Below are positions 9,042 to 18,420 of a DNA stretch of 64,000 bases, in pieces; positions within the stretch are counted from its first letter, which is position 1; each line of letters begins with the position of its first letter. The DNA lies in the NCBI RefSeq assembly GCF_030065675.1, contig NZ_JASJDK010000001.1, positions 95,746-159,745 of the forward strand, written 5' to 3'. The notes under the pieces are model-generated. The model was not told where the DNA came from. It ran no database searches and was given only the letters and a program-made list of their open reading frames with translations. Origin of the DNA: Mastigocoleus sp. MO_188.B34. GTDB taxonomy: Bacteria > Cyanobacteriota > Cyanobacteriia > Cyanobacteriales > Nostocaceae. The translations under genes were made by a program, and so were the position numbers.

Positions 9042-10328
9042 ATGAATATAGTAGTTATTGGGTTGAGCCATAAAACAGCACCTGTGGAAGTTAGGGAAAA
9101 ATTGAGCATCCCAGAGCCACAAGTAGAAAGTGCAATTGCAAATTTATTAAGTTATGCAAATATTGATGAAGTTGCAATCCTTAGTACTTGTAACCGTTTA
9201 GAGATTTACATTGTTTCTTCTGAAACTGAGCAGGGGCTGCGAGAAGTTACTCAATTTCTTTCCGAACACAGTAAATTACCCATTCCTTCTCTGAGACCTC
9301 ATTTATTTGTCTTATTGCACCAAGATGCGGTTATGCATCTAATGCGAGTATCTGCAGGGTTGGATAGCTTGGTACTAGGAGAGGGACAAATCTTAGCCCA
9401 AGTCAAGAATACTCATAAACTGGGACAACAGTACCAAGGTATTAAAACTATTTTGAATCGATTGTTCAAACAAGCTATCACTGCTGGTAAGCGGGTACGT
9501 ACTGAAACCAGTATTGGTACGGGTGCAGTTTCCATTAGTTCTGCAGCAGTGGAATTAGCACAGATGAAATTGAACAGTTTGAATGGTTGTAGAGTAGCAA
9601 TTCTCGGTGCTGGTAAAATGTCGAGGCTGCTAGTGCAACATTTAGTATCAAAAGGTGCTACAGAAATTTCTATTATAAATCGTTCTTTAGGAAGAGCTGA
9701 AAAACTGGCAAAACAATTTGCTGAGTACGAAATCAGGACTCATCTTCTAGCGGATATGATGTCAGTTATTAGTGAGAGTAATTTAGTATTTACCAGTACT
9801 TCGGCGACTGAACCAATTCTGGATCGCGTTGGATTAGAACCAGTAGTAAAATCCGATAGTTCGTTAATGTTAATTGATATTTCCGTTCCGCGAAATATTC
9901 ATGCAAATGTTAATGAGATAGAGAAGGTACAGGCTTTTAATGTTGATGACTTAAAAGCAGTGGTAGCCCAAAATCAAGAAAGTCGTCGCCAAATAGCTCA
10001 AGAAGCTGAAGGACTTTTGGAAGATGAGTCAATGACCTTTGATATTTGGTTGCGTAGCTTGGAAACTGTTTCTACTATTAGCAGTTTGCGAAATAAAATA
10101 GAAACAATCCGCAAACAAGAATTAGAGAAAGCTTTATCAAGGTTGGGTTCAGAGTTTGCTGATAAGCACCAAGAAGTTATAGAAGCTTTAACTCGAGGTA
10201 TTGTTAATAAAATTTTGCATGACCCAATGGTACAGTTGAGGGCACAGCAAGATGTAGAAGCAAGAGAAAATTGCATGCAAACTCTACAAACGCTATTTAA
10301 TCTCGATGCGGAGAAAATATTTAATTAG
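9042..10328 (+). CDS. hemA: Glutamyl-tRNA reductase
   Basis: This 428-aa protein is full length. It has the catalytic Cys C50 in [11 protein letters not shown], the signature [17 protein letters not shown], an NADPH-binding GAGKMSRL segment and a C-terminal helical dimerisation region. GluTR reduces glutamyl-tRNA to glutamate-1-semialdehyde, the first committed step to haem, chlorophyll and bilins. No RNA leader or other gene of the pathway is adjacent; gun4, another tetrapyrrole gene, lies at 58 kb. Confidence 0.98.
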   Translation: MNIVVIGLSHKTAPVEVREKLSIPEPQVESAIANLLSYANIDEVAILSTCNRLEIYIVSSETEQGLREVTQFLSEHSKLPIPSLRPHLFVLLHQDAVMHLMRVSAGLDSLVLGEGQILAQVKNTHKLGQQYQGIKTILNRLFKQAITAGKRVRTETSIGTGAVSISSAAVELAQMKLNSLNGCRVAILGAGKMSRLLVQHLVSKGATEISIINRSLGRAEKLAKQFAEYEIRTHLLADMMSVISESNLVFTSTSATEPILDRVGLEPVVKSDSSLMLIDISVPRNIHANVNEIEKVQAFNVDDLKAVVAQNQESRRQIAQEAEGLLEDESMTFDIWLRSLETVSTISSLRNKIETIRKQELEKALSRLGSEFADKHQEVIEALTRGIVNKILHDPMVQLRAQQDVEARENCMQTLQTLFNLDAEKIFN

Positions 10329-10429
10329 AAAATAGCTTCATTGAAAATAGCTAATTGTCATCAGTTTACCTTATATTATTCCAGGGTAAGTATCAAAAAT
10401 ACTTAAATACTGTACAGCGATCGATAATA

Positions 10430-10576
10430 CAGTCTTAGCAAATCCTTGATCGCTGACAACTGATAACTGTATTCCGTAAGAGCATGGCGTCAGCCGCCGC
10501 CATAAACTGTTAGTAAAGCGTGCGCGGTCTAGCGTAAGCGTACTGTAAGTATTGCGCATTAACTGTCAACTGATAA
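10430..10576. repeat. Repeat-rich spacer between convergent hemA and the oxygenase gene
   Basis: Units of TGACAACTGATAACTG type occur at 10454-10469 and CTGTCAACTGATAACT near 10563-10578. They flank a G+C-rich block (10483-10550) with alternating GCG/CGC strings such as GGTCTAGCGTAAGCG. The block resembles the interspersed G+C-rich mosaics at 2.35 kb and 54.6 kb. No gene is apparent. Confidence 0.6.
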
Positions 10577-11248
10577 CTAAACTTCAATCCACTTACGTAG
10601 CAAGTTCGCATGAGTTTTGGCTGCTATGTCAAACTCTGCTGTCTTACCATATTTGTGATACATGGCTTGCTTAAGGGTATCCAAATCAAATAAAATTTCT
10701 CTCTCGTGAACATCGCGAACGTAACTTTGCACCCAACTCACTGCAGCTAATCTTTTCCCTTCTGTGACTGTTGCTACTCTATGTAAAGTTGTGGAAGGGT
10801 AAACAACCATTCCTCCTGCTTCTAGTTTAAAGTTTTGCTCTCCCAAACTAGTATCGATTACTAGTGCTCCACCACAATAATCATTGGGAGAATTCAGAAA
10901 TAAAGTAAAAGATATATCGGAACGCATGGGATTTTCACCTCCCATTAATGCATTATCAGTATGAGCACCATAATACATTCCCGTCTCATAGCAACTAATA
11001 ATCATCGGGCGAATGATTTTTGGTTGTACTGCAGCTTGAAACAGCCTATTATTTTTTAGCGCTTGGGCTATGATACTTCTTACTTCTTTTGTTGTTGTAG
11101 CCTTTGATGACAGCTGAGTATTATTTTTTACTTTCTTGGCGAACCATCCAGCTGTTATTTTACCATCTACGAATTCAGCATCTTTAAGATAAGAGTTAAT
11201 AAAATTTAACTCATCAGAACTTAGAACATTTTCAATACAAAGAATCAT
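10577..11248 (-). CDS. PKHD-type Fe(II)/2-oxoglutarate hydroxylase (PiuC-like)
   Basis: The 223-aa protein has the facial triad H96-x-D98 (YGAHTDNALMGG) and H156 (TLHRVATV), with R165 (EGKRLAAVSW) placed to bind 2-oxoglutarate. An N-terminal PKHD-type region precedes the jelly-roll. The family (PiuC/Sll0191-like) is annotated as Fe(II)-dependent hydroxylase, often linked to iron uptake, but its substrate is unknown. No TonB receptor or siderophore gene is adjacent. It reads toward hemA from a single-gene unit. Confidence 0.92.
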   Translation of the reverse strand: MILCIENVLSSDELNFINSYLKDAEFVDGKITAGWFAKKVKNNTQLSSKATTTKEVRSIIAQALKNNRLFQAAVQPKIIRPMIISCYETGMYYGAHTDNALMGGENPMRSDISFTLFLNSPNDYCGGALVIDTSLGEQNFKLEAGGMVVYPSTTLHRVATVTEGKRLAAVSWVQSYVRDVHEREILFDLDTLKQAMYHKYGKTAEFDIAAKTHANLLRKWIEV

Positions 11249-11488
11249 TGGATTTCAATCAAGCAATTCAAATATCTTATGATTTATATTTCCGTTAAAT
11301 ATGTGTAGCGCCATGAAATATTGGAGATCATTCCACAGAAAGTGAATATCCAAAATTAAGGTATTTTTGTAATCTTTCCAATGAAATAGATTTATATCAA
11401 TTAAATCTCTGTAAGCAGGGCAATAATATCAATTCGGCAAAGGATAATAATCAAAGAAAAGGATAATAAAAATAATAGCTTGTAAAAG
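11249..11488. other. Spacer upstream of the oxygenase gene
   Basis: A+T-rich sequence that should include the promoter of the minus-strand oxygenase gene. No recognisable site, repeat or ORF was seen. Confidence 0.5.
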
Positions 11489-11508
11489 CCCTCCAATATT
11501 TAGGAGGG
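11489..11508 (-). terminator. Hairpin after lipoprotein gene A
   Basis: CCCTCC (11489-11494) and GGAGGG (11503-11508) form a 6-bp G+C stem with an 8-nt loop. On the minus strand it is followed by CTTTTACA. It lies about 70 nt past the stop of the lipoprotein gene. Confidence 0.55.
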
Positions 11509-11576
11509 TTTAGGAGGGGAGAAAATTTTGAATAGACTTTGATTATCTCATATAAAAAGGTTTAAGCCCGAAAAGA

Positions 11577-11798
11577 TTAGCCTTCGCCACCTTCTCCTCC
11601 ACCTTCGCCACCTTCTCCTCCACCTTCGCCACCTTCTCCGCCTTCAGCAGGTGATGCAGGTTCAGCTTGTTCCGTTTTAGGGGCTTTGTCACCTTCTTTT
11701 GCTCCTTCTTCACTACCACCTTCAGTTGCTGGACCACATGCAGCTACAGATGCAGCTAGACCCATAGCTAAAAATAACGCAATAGTTTTTGAACCCAT
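11577..11798 (-). CDS. Small acidic lipoprotein A with Gly/Glu repeat tail
   Basis: The start at 11798 gives MGSKTIALFLAMGLAASVAAC, a signal peptide ending in a lipobox (SVAAC, Cys at residue 21). GAGAAGAG stands upstream as ribosome site. The mature protein is about 53 residues: a charged linker (EEGAKEGDKAPKTEQAEPAS) and then EGGEGG-type repeats to the end. The tail is coded by CACCTTCGC/CACCTTCTC-like DNA repeats on the plus strand, so length variation by slippage is likely. It would be an acidic, flexible, membrane-tethered peptide; function unknown. A paralogue lies about 900 bp upstream on the same strand. Confidence 0.8.
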   Translation of the reverse strand: MGSKTIALFLAMGLAASVAACGPATEGGSEEGAKEGDKAPKTEQAEPASPAEGGEGGEGGGEGGEGGGEGGEG

Positions 11799-12674
11799 AT
11801 TAATACTCTTCTCTAAATACACTCACAGTTAATATCAGTTAATAGATTTCGCAATTCAAATGAATACGTACTACCTACTATCTGTTATTTATTGCAAATG
11901 ATTCTACATTGCTTCAGAGACTTTTTGCAAGTAAAAGTTATCACTACAACCACAAGCTTGAAAAATACTTTTATGTTACAACCCTAGAAGTATTAACAAC
12001 TAAATAAACAAGCATATTTTTTACAAAAATAACCACTTCATCGAAACAGCAAAAATACATCTAACTCAAGTTAAATTTACCCTTGTAATCTCAAGAGTTT
12101 CAATGATATTTGCAAATCGTTTTGATGTTTTTTCTGCCAATTTCGGCAATTCTAACTTCTAATTCATAAAACTCACACAATATAAAATAAAATATAAAAT
12201 ATTTGTGTAAAAATATTTTTTTGATTCATCTAGTATCAAGACAAGAGATACATTTGTAACACATAATCTTTTTAAGATAATACTTAGTAAATGTAAAAAT
12301 AAACACTTGTAATCAGCAGTACTGAAAATATTACAATTAGCAACTAGTCAAATAATCTTGTTAATCCTGTAATGTATTACGTCTGGGCGCTCGTTTTTAT
12401 GCGATCGCATTGGTGAAAATTGTAAACGTAACAACACTTGCAAACAGTGCATAGTATTTAATACAAAATTAAAGCCTGAAGAAGATTTCCTGCAACTTTA
12501 TGTGAAGTTTCTATAAATAGGTAAATAGCAGATATTTATAATATTTTCAAGTATAGGTAAGGAAAAGATAGAGATAACTCTACCTTCTCCAAATTATCAA
12601 CGGATCCGCTTTCGTTCCGTAAGTCCCGTAGGTTTCAAATCTCAAGTGAGATTGGTAGATAATCTTAGCTAATT
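11799..12674. other. Long A+T-rich spacer between the two lipoprotein genes
   Basis: No ORF with coding character is seen in these 876 bp. A HIP1 octamer occurs near 12402. The stretch 12600-12660, just downstream of lipoprotein gene B, holds a CTCAAGTGAG inverted repeat (near 12640) that may belong to the end of its transcript. The remainder probably includes a long promoter or leader for gene A. Confidence 0.5.
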
Positions 12675-12947
12675 TTAGCCTTCACCACCTTCGCCACCTT
12701 CTTCGCCTTCAACTTCTGTAAATTCTTCGCCACCTTCAGCTTCTGTAGCTTCTTCATCACCTTCAGCTTCTGTAGCTTCTTCGCCACCTTCACCACCTTC
12801 ACCACCTTCAGCTTCGAGTGTTTCTGTTTGTTCAGTTGTTGTTTCGTTGTTTTCGGTTCCTTGCTCTCCTTCTCCAGTGGTACCACAAGCAGCAGCAGTA
12901 ACGGTCAAACCTAACGCCAAAAATGTAGCAATAATTTTGGAACTCAT
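12675..12947 (-). CDS. Small acidic lipoprotein B with Gly/Glu/Thr repeat tail
   Basis: The start at 12947 has a good GAGGAG ribosome site and gives MSSKIIATFLALGLTVTAAAC, a lipoprotein signal with lipobox TAAAC (Cys at residue 21). It aligns with lipoprotein A in the signal (SKxIAxFLAxGL) and in the acidic tail, so the two are paralogues. The mature part, about 70 residues, is Thr/Glu-rich and then repeats units such as GGEEATEAEGDEEATEAEGG. No Cys, aromatic or catalytic-looking residue is present after the lipobox, so a structural, ion-binding or surface-charge role is more likely than an enzyme (inference). Confidence 0.8.
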   Translation of the reverse strand: MSSKIIATFLALGLTVTAAACGTTGEGEQGTENNETTTEQTETLEAEGGEGGEGGEEATEAEGDEEATEAEGGEEFTEVEGEEGGEGGEG

Positions 12948-13551
12948 TGATATACTCCTCACTGAATGTAATTAAAGTTTGTTGTTTATTTTTTGCCTCA
13001 GTTAAAATTCACTCAATCTAAAATTTGCACAAACTCAGTAATTACCTCTTCAAATATGGGGTTTTAAATAATAGAAATCTCGACACTTTAATTTCCCTAT
13101 TCGAAGAAGATAATATTTCTAATAGTTTGTGGTAATTCTTTTAGATTTCAGCCTAATTTACGAACTGAATTTTACTAGTCAGGCAAAACTAATATACTTT
13201 TACCTTTTTAAATTGATTTTCATCAAGAAATACAGAACACATTTATGATTTATTAATCAGGAAATTCACATTAAGTAAATACTTTTAATACATAAAAATT
13301 ACATATAAATATATTAATTAATATGCCGACAATGAAGATTATAATTTATGAATTAATTGCTCTATTGAAAAAGTATTATTATTCATCTTCATAAATATAA
13401 AAGTTGTATAGATGCTTAGGTATTATTAATAATCTTAAATGTAATTTACTTTTACTTATATGCTATTCCATAACTAAAATAGGTTTATAATAACTTCAAA
13501 GAGAATTAAATAAAAAATAATTCTCATTAAAGATCTAGTTGTCGCTGCAAA
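12948..13551. other. A+T-rich divergent spacer
   Basis: About 600 bp between lipoprotein gene B (minus) and the UPF0182 gene (plus). The sequence is very A+T-rich with many TTAAT/ATTAA strings; no ORF, terminator or defined operator was seen. Confidence 0.5.
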
Positions 13552-16551
13552 ATGTCAATGCCTCGTGCGTTAAGTAGAAAACTGTATCGAATAGTTTTAC
13601 AGTTATTGGGAGTGTGGCTGGCTTTTGATTTAATTTCCCGCCTAGCTGCAGAAATTTTCTGGTTTGATGAAATAGGATATTTATCTACATGGGCAACACG
13701 CTTAGCGACTCAAATCGGATTATGGATATTTAGCTTTCTTATCACATTAATTTTTCTACTCTTTAACTTGAGAGTAGCCAAAAATGCTAAAAGTTTATCC
13801 CGCAATCCTTATTTTGTCTCCAAACGTTTTCTCCCTCGGCGTTGGAAAAAAGCTAAACCAGAAATTTTCACGACATCAAAGTATGGTTTTACTTTACGCT
13901 TGTTGTTACCTGTTGTAATTGTATTAAGTCTATTAGGAGGAATAATAGTAGTCTATTATGGTCAAGAAGCGTTAAAAATTTGGTATCCTCAAATCCAATT
14001 ACCTTCTTTTACATTACAATTACCTACAACCTGGACATTATTTCTACAGTTATTTAATTTGCAGAATGTTTTGATCCCAATTCTACAATTAATTTTACTT
14101 TTGGGATTAACCATTGCAATCTTGGGTTATCCACACTATTACTTAAAAATTACATCTTTCCTCATCAGTTCATTTATAGGTTTTTTAGTATCAGCAAACT
14201 GGAATAAAATTTTAGAGTATTTTAATTCTACTAATTTCGAACGTACAGATAATTTATTCGGTAGAGATATTAGCTTTTATGTTTTCTCATTACCAGTTTG
14301 GGAATTATTAGATTTTTGTTTTATTGGAGTATTAAGCTACAGTCTAGTAGCAGTTACTTTAACATATCTGCGATCAACAGACACCATATCTGAAGGGAGA
14401 TTTGCGGGCTTTTCCTTATTACAGCGCCTCCACATTAATGCGTTAGTTAGTTTATTCATGTTAGGGATTGCTCTGCGCTATTGGCTCTTACGTTACAAGT
14501 TACTTTATTCAACCCGTGGTATTAATTATGGTGCTAGCTATACTGATATTACAGTTGAGTTACCTATATATACTGGTTTAAGTCTTTTTGCTATAGTCAT
14601 GTCCATTTATTTGGTATGGCGAATTATTTTATTGTTTCGAGTATCACAAATTAATCCTGAGTCAGTACCCCATGCTCGTCAGTTGGTATATGCAATCGGA
14701 ATATTTCTCATAGTAGCAACTATATCAAGCAAAATGTTGCCTGCTGTTGTGCAGCAGTTTATCGTCAAACCAAATGAATTAGCACGAGAACGTCCTTTTA
14801 TCAGGCGTACTATTGAACTGACCCGTAGAGCATTTAATTTAGATTCCATAGAAGTTAAAACTTTCGATCCTCAAGGAAAGTTGACTTTGGAAGACTTACA
14901 AGAAAATGATTTAACGATTAGTAACATTAGGTTATGGGACACCCGTCCACTGCTACAAACTAACCGTCAACTACAACAAATACGACCTTACTACAAGTTC
15001 CCCGATGCTGATATAGATCGTTATACCTTAAGAAAAGAAGAAGGAACGGGTAGCGAGAAACAACAGACTATCATCGCAGCACGGGAACTAGATTATTCCG
15101 GAGTTCCACAACAAGCGAAAACTTGGGTTAACGAACATTTATTTTATACCCATGGCTATGGCTTTACCCTTTCCCCTGTGAATGAAGTCATTCCTGGAGG
15201 GTTACCAAAATATTACGTTAAAGATATTGGCGTTGAGAATAAAGGTACTCCAAGTTCTTTACAGATTGCCAAGAGAATTCGTGCCAGTGTTCCCATCGGT
15301 CAACCACGAATTTATTATGGTGAAATTGCTAATACGTATGTAATGACTGGTACAAAAACTGAAGAGTTTGACTACCCAAAAGGTAATGAAAACGCCTATA
15401 ACGTTTATGATGGGCGTGGCGGTATCCCTATTGGTTCGATGTGGCGGCGTTTGTTATTTGCCCAATATCTCAAAGATTGGCAAATGTTATTTACACGCAG
15501 CTTTAAATCGGAAACAAAACTTCTATTTCGCCGTAACATCAAAGAGCGGGTAAGAGCAATTGCGCCTTTTCTACGCTATGACAAGAATCCGTATTTAGTC
15601 GTTGCTAATGGAAATGCAACTAATAAGAAAGGAGAAGGAACTTATCTTTACTGGGTGCTTGATGCTTATACAGTTAGCGATCGCTACCCCTATTCCGATC
15701 CAGGTCAAAATGATTTCAATTACGTTCGCAATTCAGTCAAAGTAATTATTGATGCCTATAACGGTACAGTAGATTTCTACGTTGCAGACGATACAGATCC
15801 AATTATTAATACATTTAAAGCTATTTTCCCCAATCTTTTAAAACCTTTAGATAGTATGCCTGTTCCTCTGAGAGCTCACTTACGTTATCCAGTAGACTTA
15901 TTTTCTATTCAGTCGGAACGCTTACTGGAATATCATATGACACAGGAACAAGTTTTTTATAATCGTGAAGACCTGTGGAAAATACCTAAAGAAGTATATG
16001 GCAGAGAGGCACGTCCAGTAAAGCCATATTATCTAATCATGAAATTGCCCACTGCTAAGAATGAAGAATTTATTTTGATGCAACCTTTTACTCCTACTCA
16101 ACGGGAAAATTTAATTGCTTGGTTAGCAGCCCGTTCGGATGGTCAACAGTACGGTAAATTGTTGCTTTACGAATTTCCCAAACAGAGACTTGTTTATGGA
16201 CAAAAACAAATCGAAGCTTTAATTAATCAAAATCCAGAAATATCCCGACAAATTACTCTTTGGAATCGCGAGGGTTCCCGAGCAATTCAAGGAAATCTAC
16301 TAGTTATACCTATTGAGCAGTCATTACTATATGTTGAACCACTTTATTTGGAAGCAGAAAGAAATAGTTTGCCAACTTTGATACGAGTAATTATTTTTTA
16401 TGAAAATAAGATTGTCATGGAAGAAAGTTTAGAAAAGGCAATCAAAAAAATATTCGATCCAAAATACAATACGACAGGTCTAAAAGAAAATCTCATTCCT
16501 CCGATAAATATTGCAGTACCGACAATTGATACTACTAATCCTGAAGAGTAA
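13552..16551 (+). CDS. UPF0182 family integral membrane protein
   Basis: The 999-aa protein has the UPF0182 layout: about seven transmembrane segments in the first 410 residues (e.g. IVLQLLGVWLAFDLIS, LWIFSFLITLIFLLF, LLPVVIVLSLLGGIIVVYYG), then a large soluble part. Conserved strings include WFDEIGYLSTWATR near the N-terminus and IPIGSMWRRLLFAQYLKDWQ further on. The soluble half should sit outside the cytoplasm. The family is broad in cyanobacteria and actinobacteria and has no established function. A start at codon 1 or codon 3 (MPRALSRK) is equally possible. It is a single-gene unit in wide spacers. Confidence 0.93.
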   Translation: MSMPRALSRKLYRIVLQLLGVWLAFDLISRLAAEIFWFDEIGYLSTWATRLATQIGLWIFSFLITLIFLLFNLRVAKNAKSLSRNPYFVSKRFLPRRWKKAKPEIFTTSKYGFTLRLLLPVVIVLSLLGGIIVVYYGQEALKIWYPQIQLPSFTLQLPTTWTLFLQLFNLQNVLIPILQLILLLGLTIAILGYPHYYLKITSFLISSFIGFLVSANWNKILEYFNSTNFERTDNLFGRDISFYVFSLPVWELLDFCFIGVLSYSLVAVTLTYLRSTDTISEGRFAGFSLLQRLHINALVSLFMLGIALRYWLLRYKLLYSTRGINYGASYTDITVELPIYTGLSLFAIVMSIYLVWRIILLFRVSQINPESVPHARQLVYAIGIFLIVATISSKMLPAVVQQFIVKPNELARERPFIRRTIELTRRAFNLDSIEVKTFDPQGKLTLEDLQENDLTISNIRLWDTRPLLQTNRQLQQIRPYYKFPDADIDRYTLRKEEGTGSEKQQTIIAARELDYSGVPQQAKTWVNEHLFYTHGYGFTLSPVNEVIPGGLPKYYVKDIGVENKGTPSSLQIAKRIRASVPIGQPRIYYGEIANTYVMTGTKTEEFDYPKGNENAYNVYDGRGGIPIGSMWRRLLFAQYLKDWQMLFTRSFKSETKLLFRRNIKERVRAIAPFLRYDKNPYLVVANGNATNKKGEGTYLYWVLDAYTVSDRYPYSDPGQNDFNYVRNSVKVIIDAYNGTVDFYVADDTDPIINTFKAIFPNLLKPLDSMPVPLRAHLRYPVDLFSIQSERLLEYHMTQEQVFYNREDLWKIPKEVYGREARPVKPYYLIMKLPTAKNEEFILMQPFTPTQRENLIAWLAARSDGQQYGKLLLYEFPKQRLVYGQKQIEALINQNPEISRQITLWNREGSRAIQGNLLVIPIEQSLLYVEPLYLEAERNSLPTLIRVIIFYENKIVMEESLEKAIKKIFDPKYNTTGLKENLIPPINIAVPTIDTTNPEE

Positions 16552-17359
16552 ATCCCTAATTAAAAATAAAGAATACAACCATTACTGTTATCTGGATTTA
16601 AATTACAATCTTAGGTCTAGACGTAATATGTTGGCTTAAAATCAAAGTCTTAGGATTGCTAATAATGTGATTAAGCATAACTTATCGGTTCAAATAAAAT
16701 TGATTTTTCATCATTTTTGTTATTTGATGAATCGCCCCAGGTGGGCGTGAGATAATATCTATATCTTCCACTCCGGACGTTTAAAAAATGCGAGTCGTGA
16801 AAATTCCACGTACAACGACAGCTGCATAATTAATATTTCTATTGCAAATCAATTCATTCAGAGCAAGTTTCCATAGCCGTTAACTACAGTTTTATTCAAT
16901 TCCTGATTAATCTTTCAACTAATTAGAGGTTTTCTGTCGCACAAGAGGAGCAAAATATGAAAAATAACTTAAGAAAAAGTAGTTTAGTTAGCTAAACCTT
17001 ACAAAATTAATATAAATTAATAATTTGTAATTTGTAATAATTTGTAATTTGAACTCCGATTTGATTCGCTTACGAAAACTAGCTGCAAACACAGTACATA
17101 ATGTTATCGCAGAATTGTGCCCTAGGTACACTCTATTTACTCCTACACAAATTTACTCCGCTCAAACCACAAGGGAAAAACCTGTAAAAGCTCGTGTGGA
17201 GTAATCTCTTCTGTCTTCCTAAAAGTCAAGAAGTAAAAAAATTTTATGCCTAAGTTCTTAGGCTGTTGAACTGTACATTGTTAACTTACATTCGCTGTAC
17301 CAATCAAGAAGGGTATGCTGCACCAAAAATGAGCAGCACACCTATTTGATTCAGCTCTA
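16552..17359. other. Long spacer with tandem TAATTTG repeats and a 12-codon ORF
   Basis: TAATTTG units repeat at about 17020-17052. A strong AGAGGAG site precedes ATG at 16957, which opens only 12 codons (MKNNLRKSSLVS, stop 16993-16995); this looks like a severed signal-peptide start. A slightly G+C-richer patch at 16730-16820 and a GCCTAAG/CTTAGGC hairpin at 17248-17263 (with a U-rich run only on the minus strand) could belong to an untranslated RNA, but I recognise no family. Confidence 0.45.
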
Positions 17360-17377
17360 ATTAGATTCAAATCTAAT
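17360..17377. promoter_or_regulatory. Candidate autoregulatory operator of the ArsR-type regulator
   Basis: ATTAGATT (17360-17367) and AATCTAAT (17370-17377) form a perfect 8-bp inverted repeat with a 2-bp centre. It ends 16 bp before the regulator's start codon, where a repressor would overlap the promoter or ribosome site. Size and symmetry fit ArsR dimers; binding is inferred. Confidence 0.55.
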
Positions 17378-17393
17378 CCGATTATAACAAGTT

Positions 17394-17990
17394 ATGACGA
17401 AAGAGCAATTTCAAACCTTGTTACGTTTTTTCAAAGTTATGGGGGACGAAAGTCGATTGAAAATTGTAGGTATTTTGGCAAATCAAGAGTGCAGTGTTGA
17501 AGAACTTGCAGCATTATTGCAACTCAAAGAGCCGACAGTATCTCATCATCTATCAAAACTCAAACAACTCAATTTAGTGACTATGCGTCCTGAGGGAAAC
17601 ACTCATCTGTATCAGCTAGACAACCAAACTTTGTCAACTATCAGTAGAGATGTATTTGTCCCGGAAAAAATAGCATCTTTAGTAGTGGATATAGATAAAA
17701 AAGCTTGGGAAAGTAAAGTACTTAGAAGTTATTTAGTGGAAGAAGAAAAAAGTGTAAGCAATCAAAATAATAAACAACAACTAAAAGATATTCCTGCTAG
17801 TCGTAAGAAACGTCTAGTGATTCTTAAGTGGTTGGTAAATAAGTTTGAAGTGGGTGTCAAATATCCAGAAAGTACAGTTGATGAGATTCTTAAACATTAT
17901 TATCCTGATAGCACAATTATTAAAGAAGAGTTAATTGCTAACAATCTGATGCAAAGAGAAAGAGAAAGTATGATTTATTGGCGTGCTTGA
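17394..17990 (+). CDS. ArsR-family transcriptional regulator with C-terminal DUF2087 domain
   Basis: Residues 1-90 form an ArsR-type winged helix (RFFKVMGDESRLKIVGIL, then VEELAALLQLKEPTVSHHLSKLKQLNLV). Residues about 125-198 form a DUF2087 domain, ending in the family pattern of a basic segment and MQRERESMIYWRA. No Cys pair typical of metal-sensing ArsR members (CVC) is present in the recognition helix, so this is not an obvious arsenic or zinc sensor. The start is ATG at 17394. It is probably autoregulated through the inverted repeat directly upstream. Its other targets are unknown; the nearest genes are the symporter (minus) and UPF0182. Confidence 0.9.
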   Translation: MTKEQFQTLLRFFKVMGDESRLKIVGILANQECSVEELAALLQLKEPTVSHHLSKLKQLNLVTMRPEGNTHLYQLDNQTLSTISRDVFVPEKIASLVVDIDKKAWESKVLRSYLVEEEKSVSNQNNKQQLKDIPASRKKRLVILKWLVNKFEVGVKYPESTVDEILKHYYPDSTIIKEELIANNLMQRERESMIYWRA

Positions 17991-18420
17991 TTAATTGGTA
18001 AAACTAATAAATAAAACTAGTTACTAAAACAAAATATATAATTTATTTATACTGAATTATTAGTGAGTTTTCCATAGTAGCTTTCCCTGTGATTTGAGAT
18101 TGGATACCACCAATTTTAATTACTCAAAAGAGAATAGTTCTAGTTTTGCAGCTGCACAATTGTACAACAAAATTTCAAGTTCACATTATTAGAGTCATAT
18201 GGTACTAAAATACTCTTATTAATTACGTCTAATCAAACATTATGATCGATTAGCAATAAAACAAAATCAAAATATTTAGGGATTGGTCGGATACCAATAT
18301 CTTTTACATATGTACCCCCCAATCCCTTATCTTATAGTAACTAAGCTGCGCTATAGTTGGGTAATAAAGGTAATTTAAAACCCTAAACCCAGGTGTTTTG
18401 CACTTTCATAGTGGTTTCAA
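17991..18420. other. Spacer between convergent genes, with a long hairpin at 18278-18327
   Basis: AGGGATTGG (18278-18286) and CCAATCCCT (18319-18327) are exact complements enclosing 32 nt. The hairpin can form on either strand and could end both converging transcripts. No U-tract follows directly. Elsewhere the spacer is A+T-rich and empty. Confidence 0.5.

Noticed and set aside
11543..11737. Lys/Val-rich 64-codon frame over lipoprotein A
   Set aside because: It is the shifted frame of the Gly/Glu repeat DNA; the lipoprotein frame has a signal peptide and lipobox.
12665..12886. Lys-rich 73-codon frame over lipoprotein B
   Set aside because: Same reason: a frame shadow of the acidic repeat.
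17085..17240. Possible small regulatory RNA (ACTCC-rich stretch)
   Set aside because: The motif does not match the Yfr1 core exactly and no promoter-terminator pair on the plus strand is clear.
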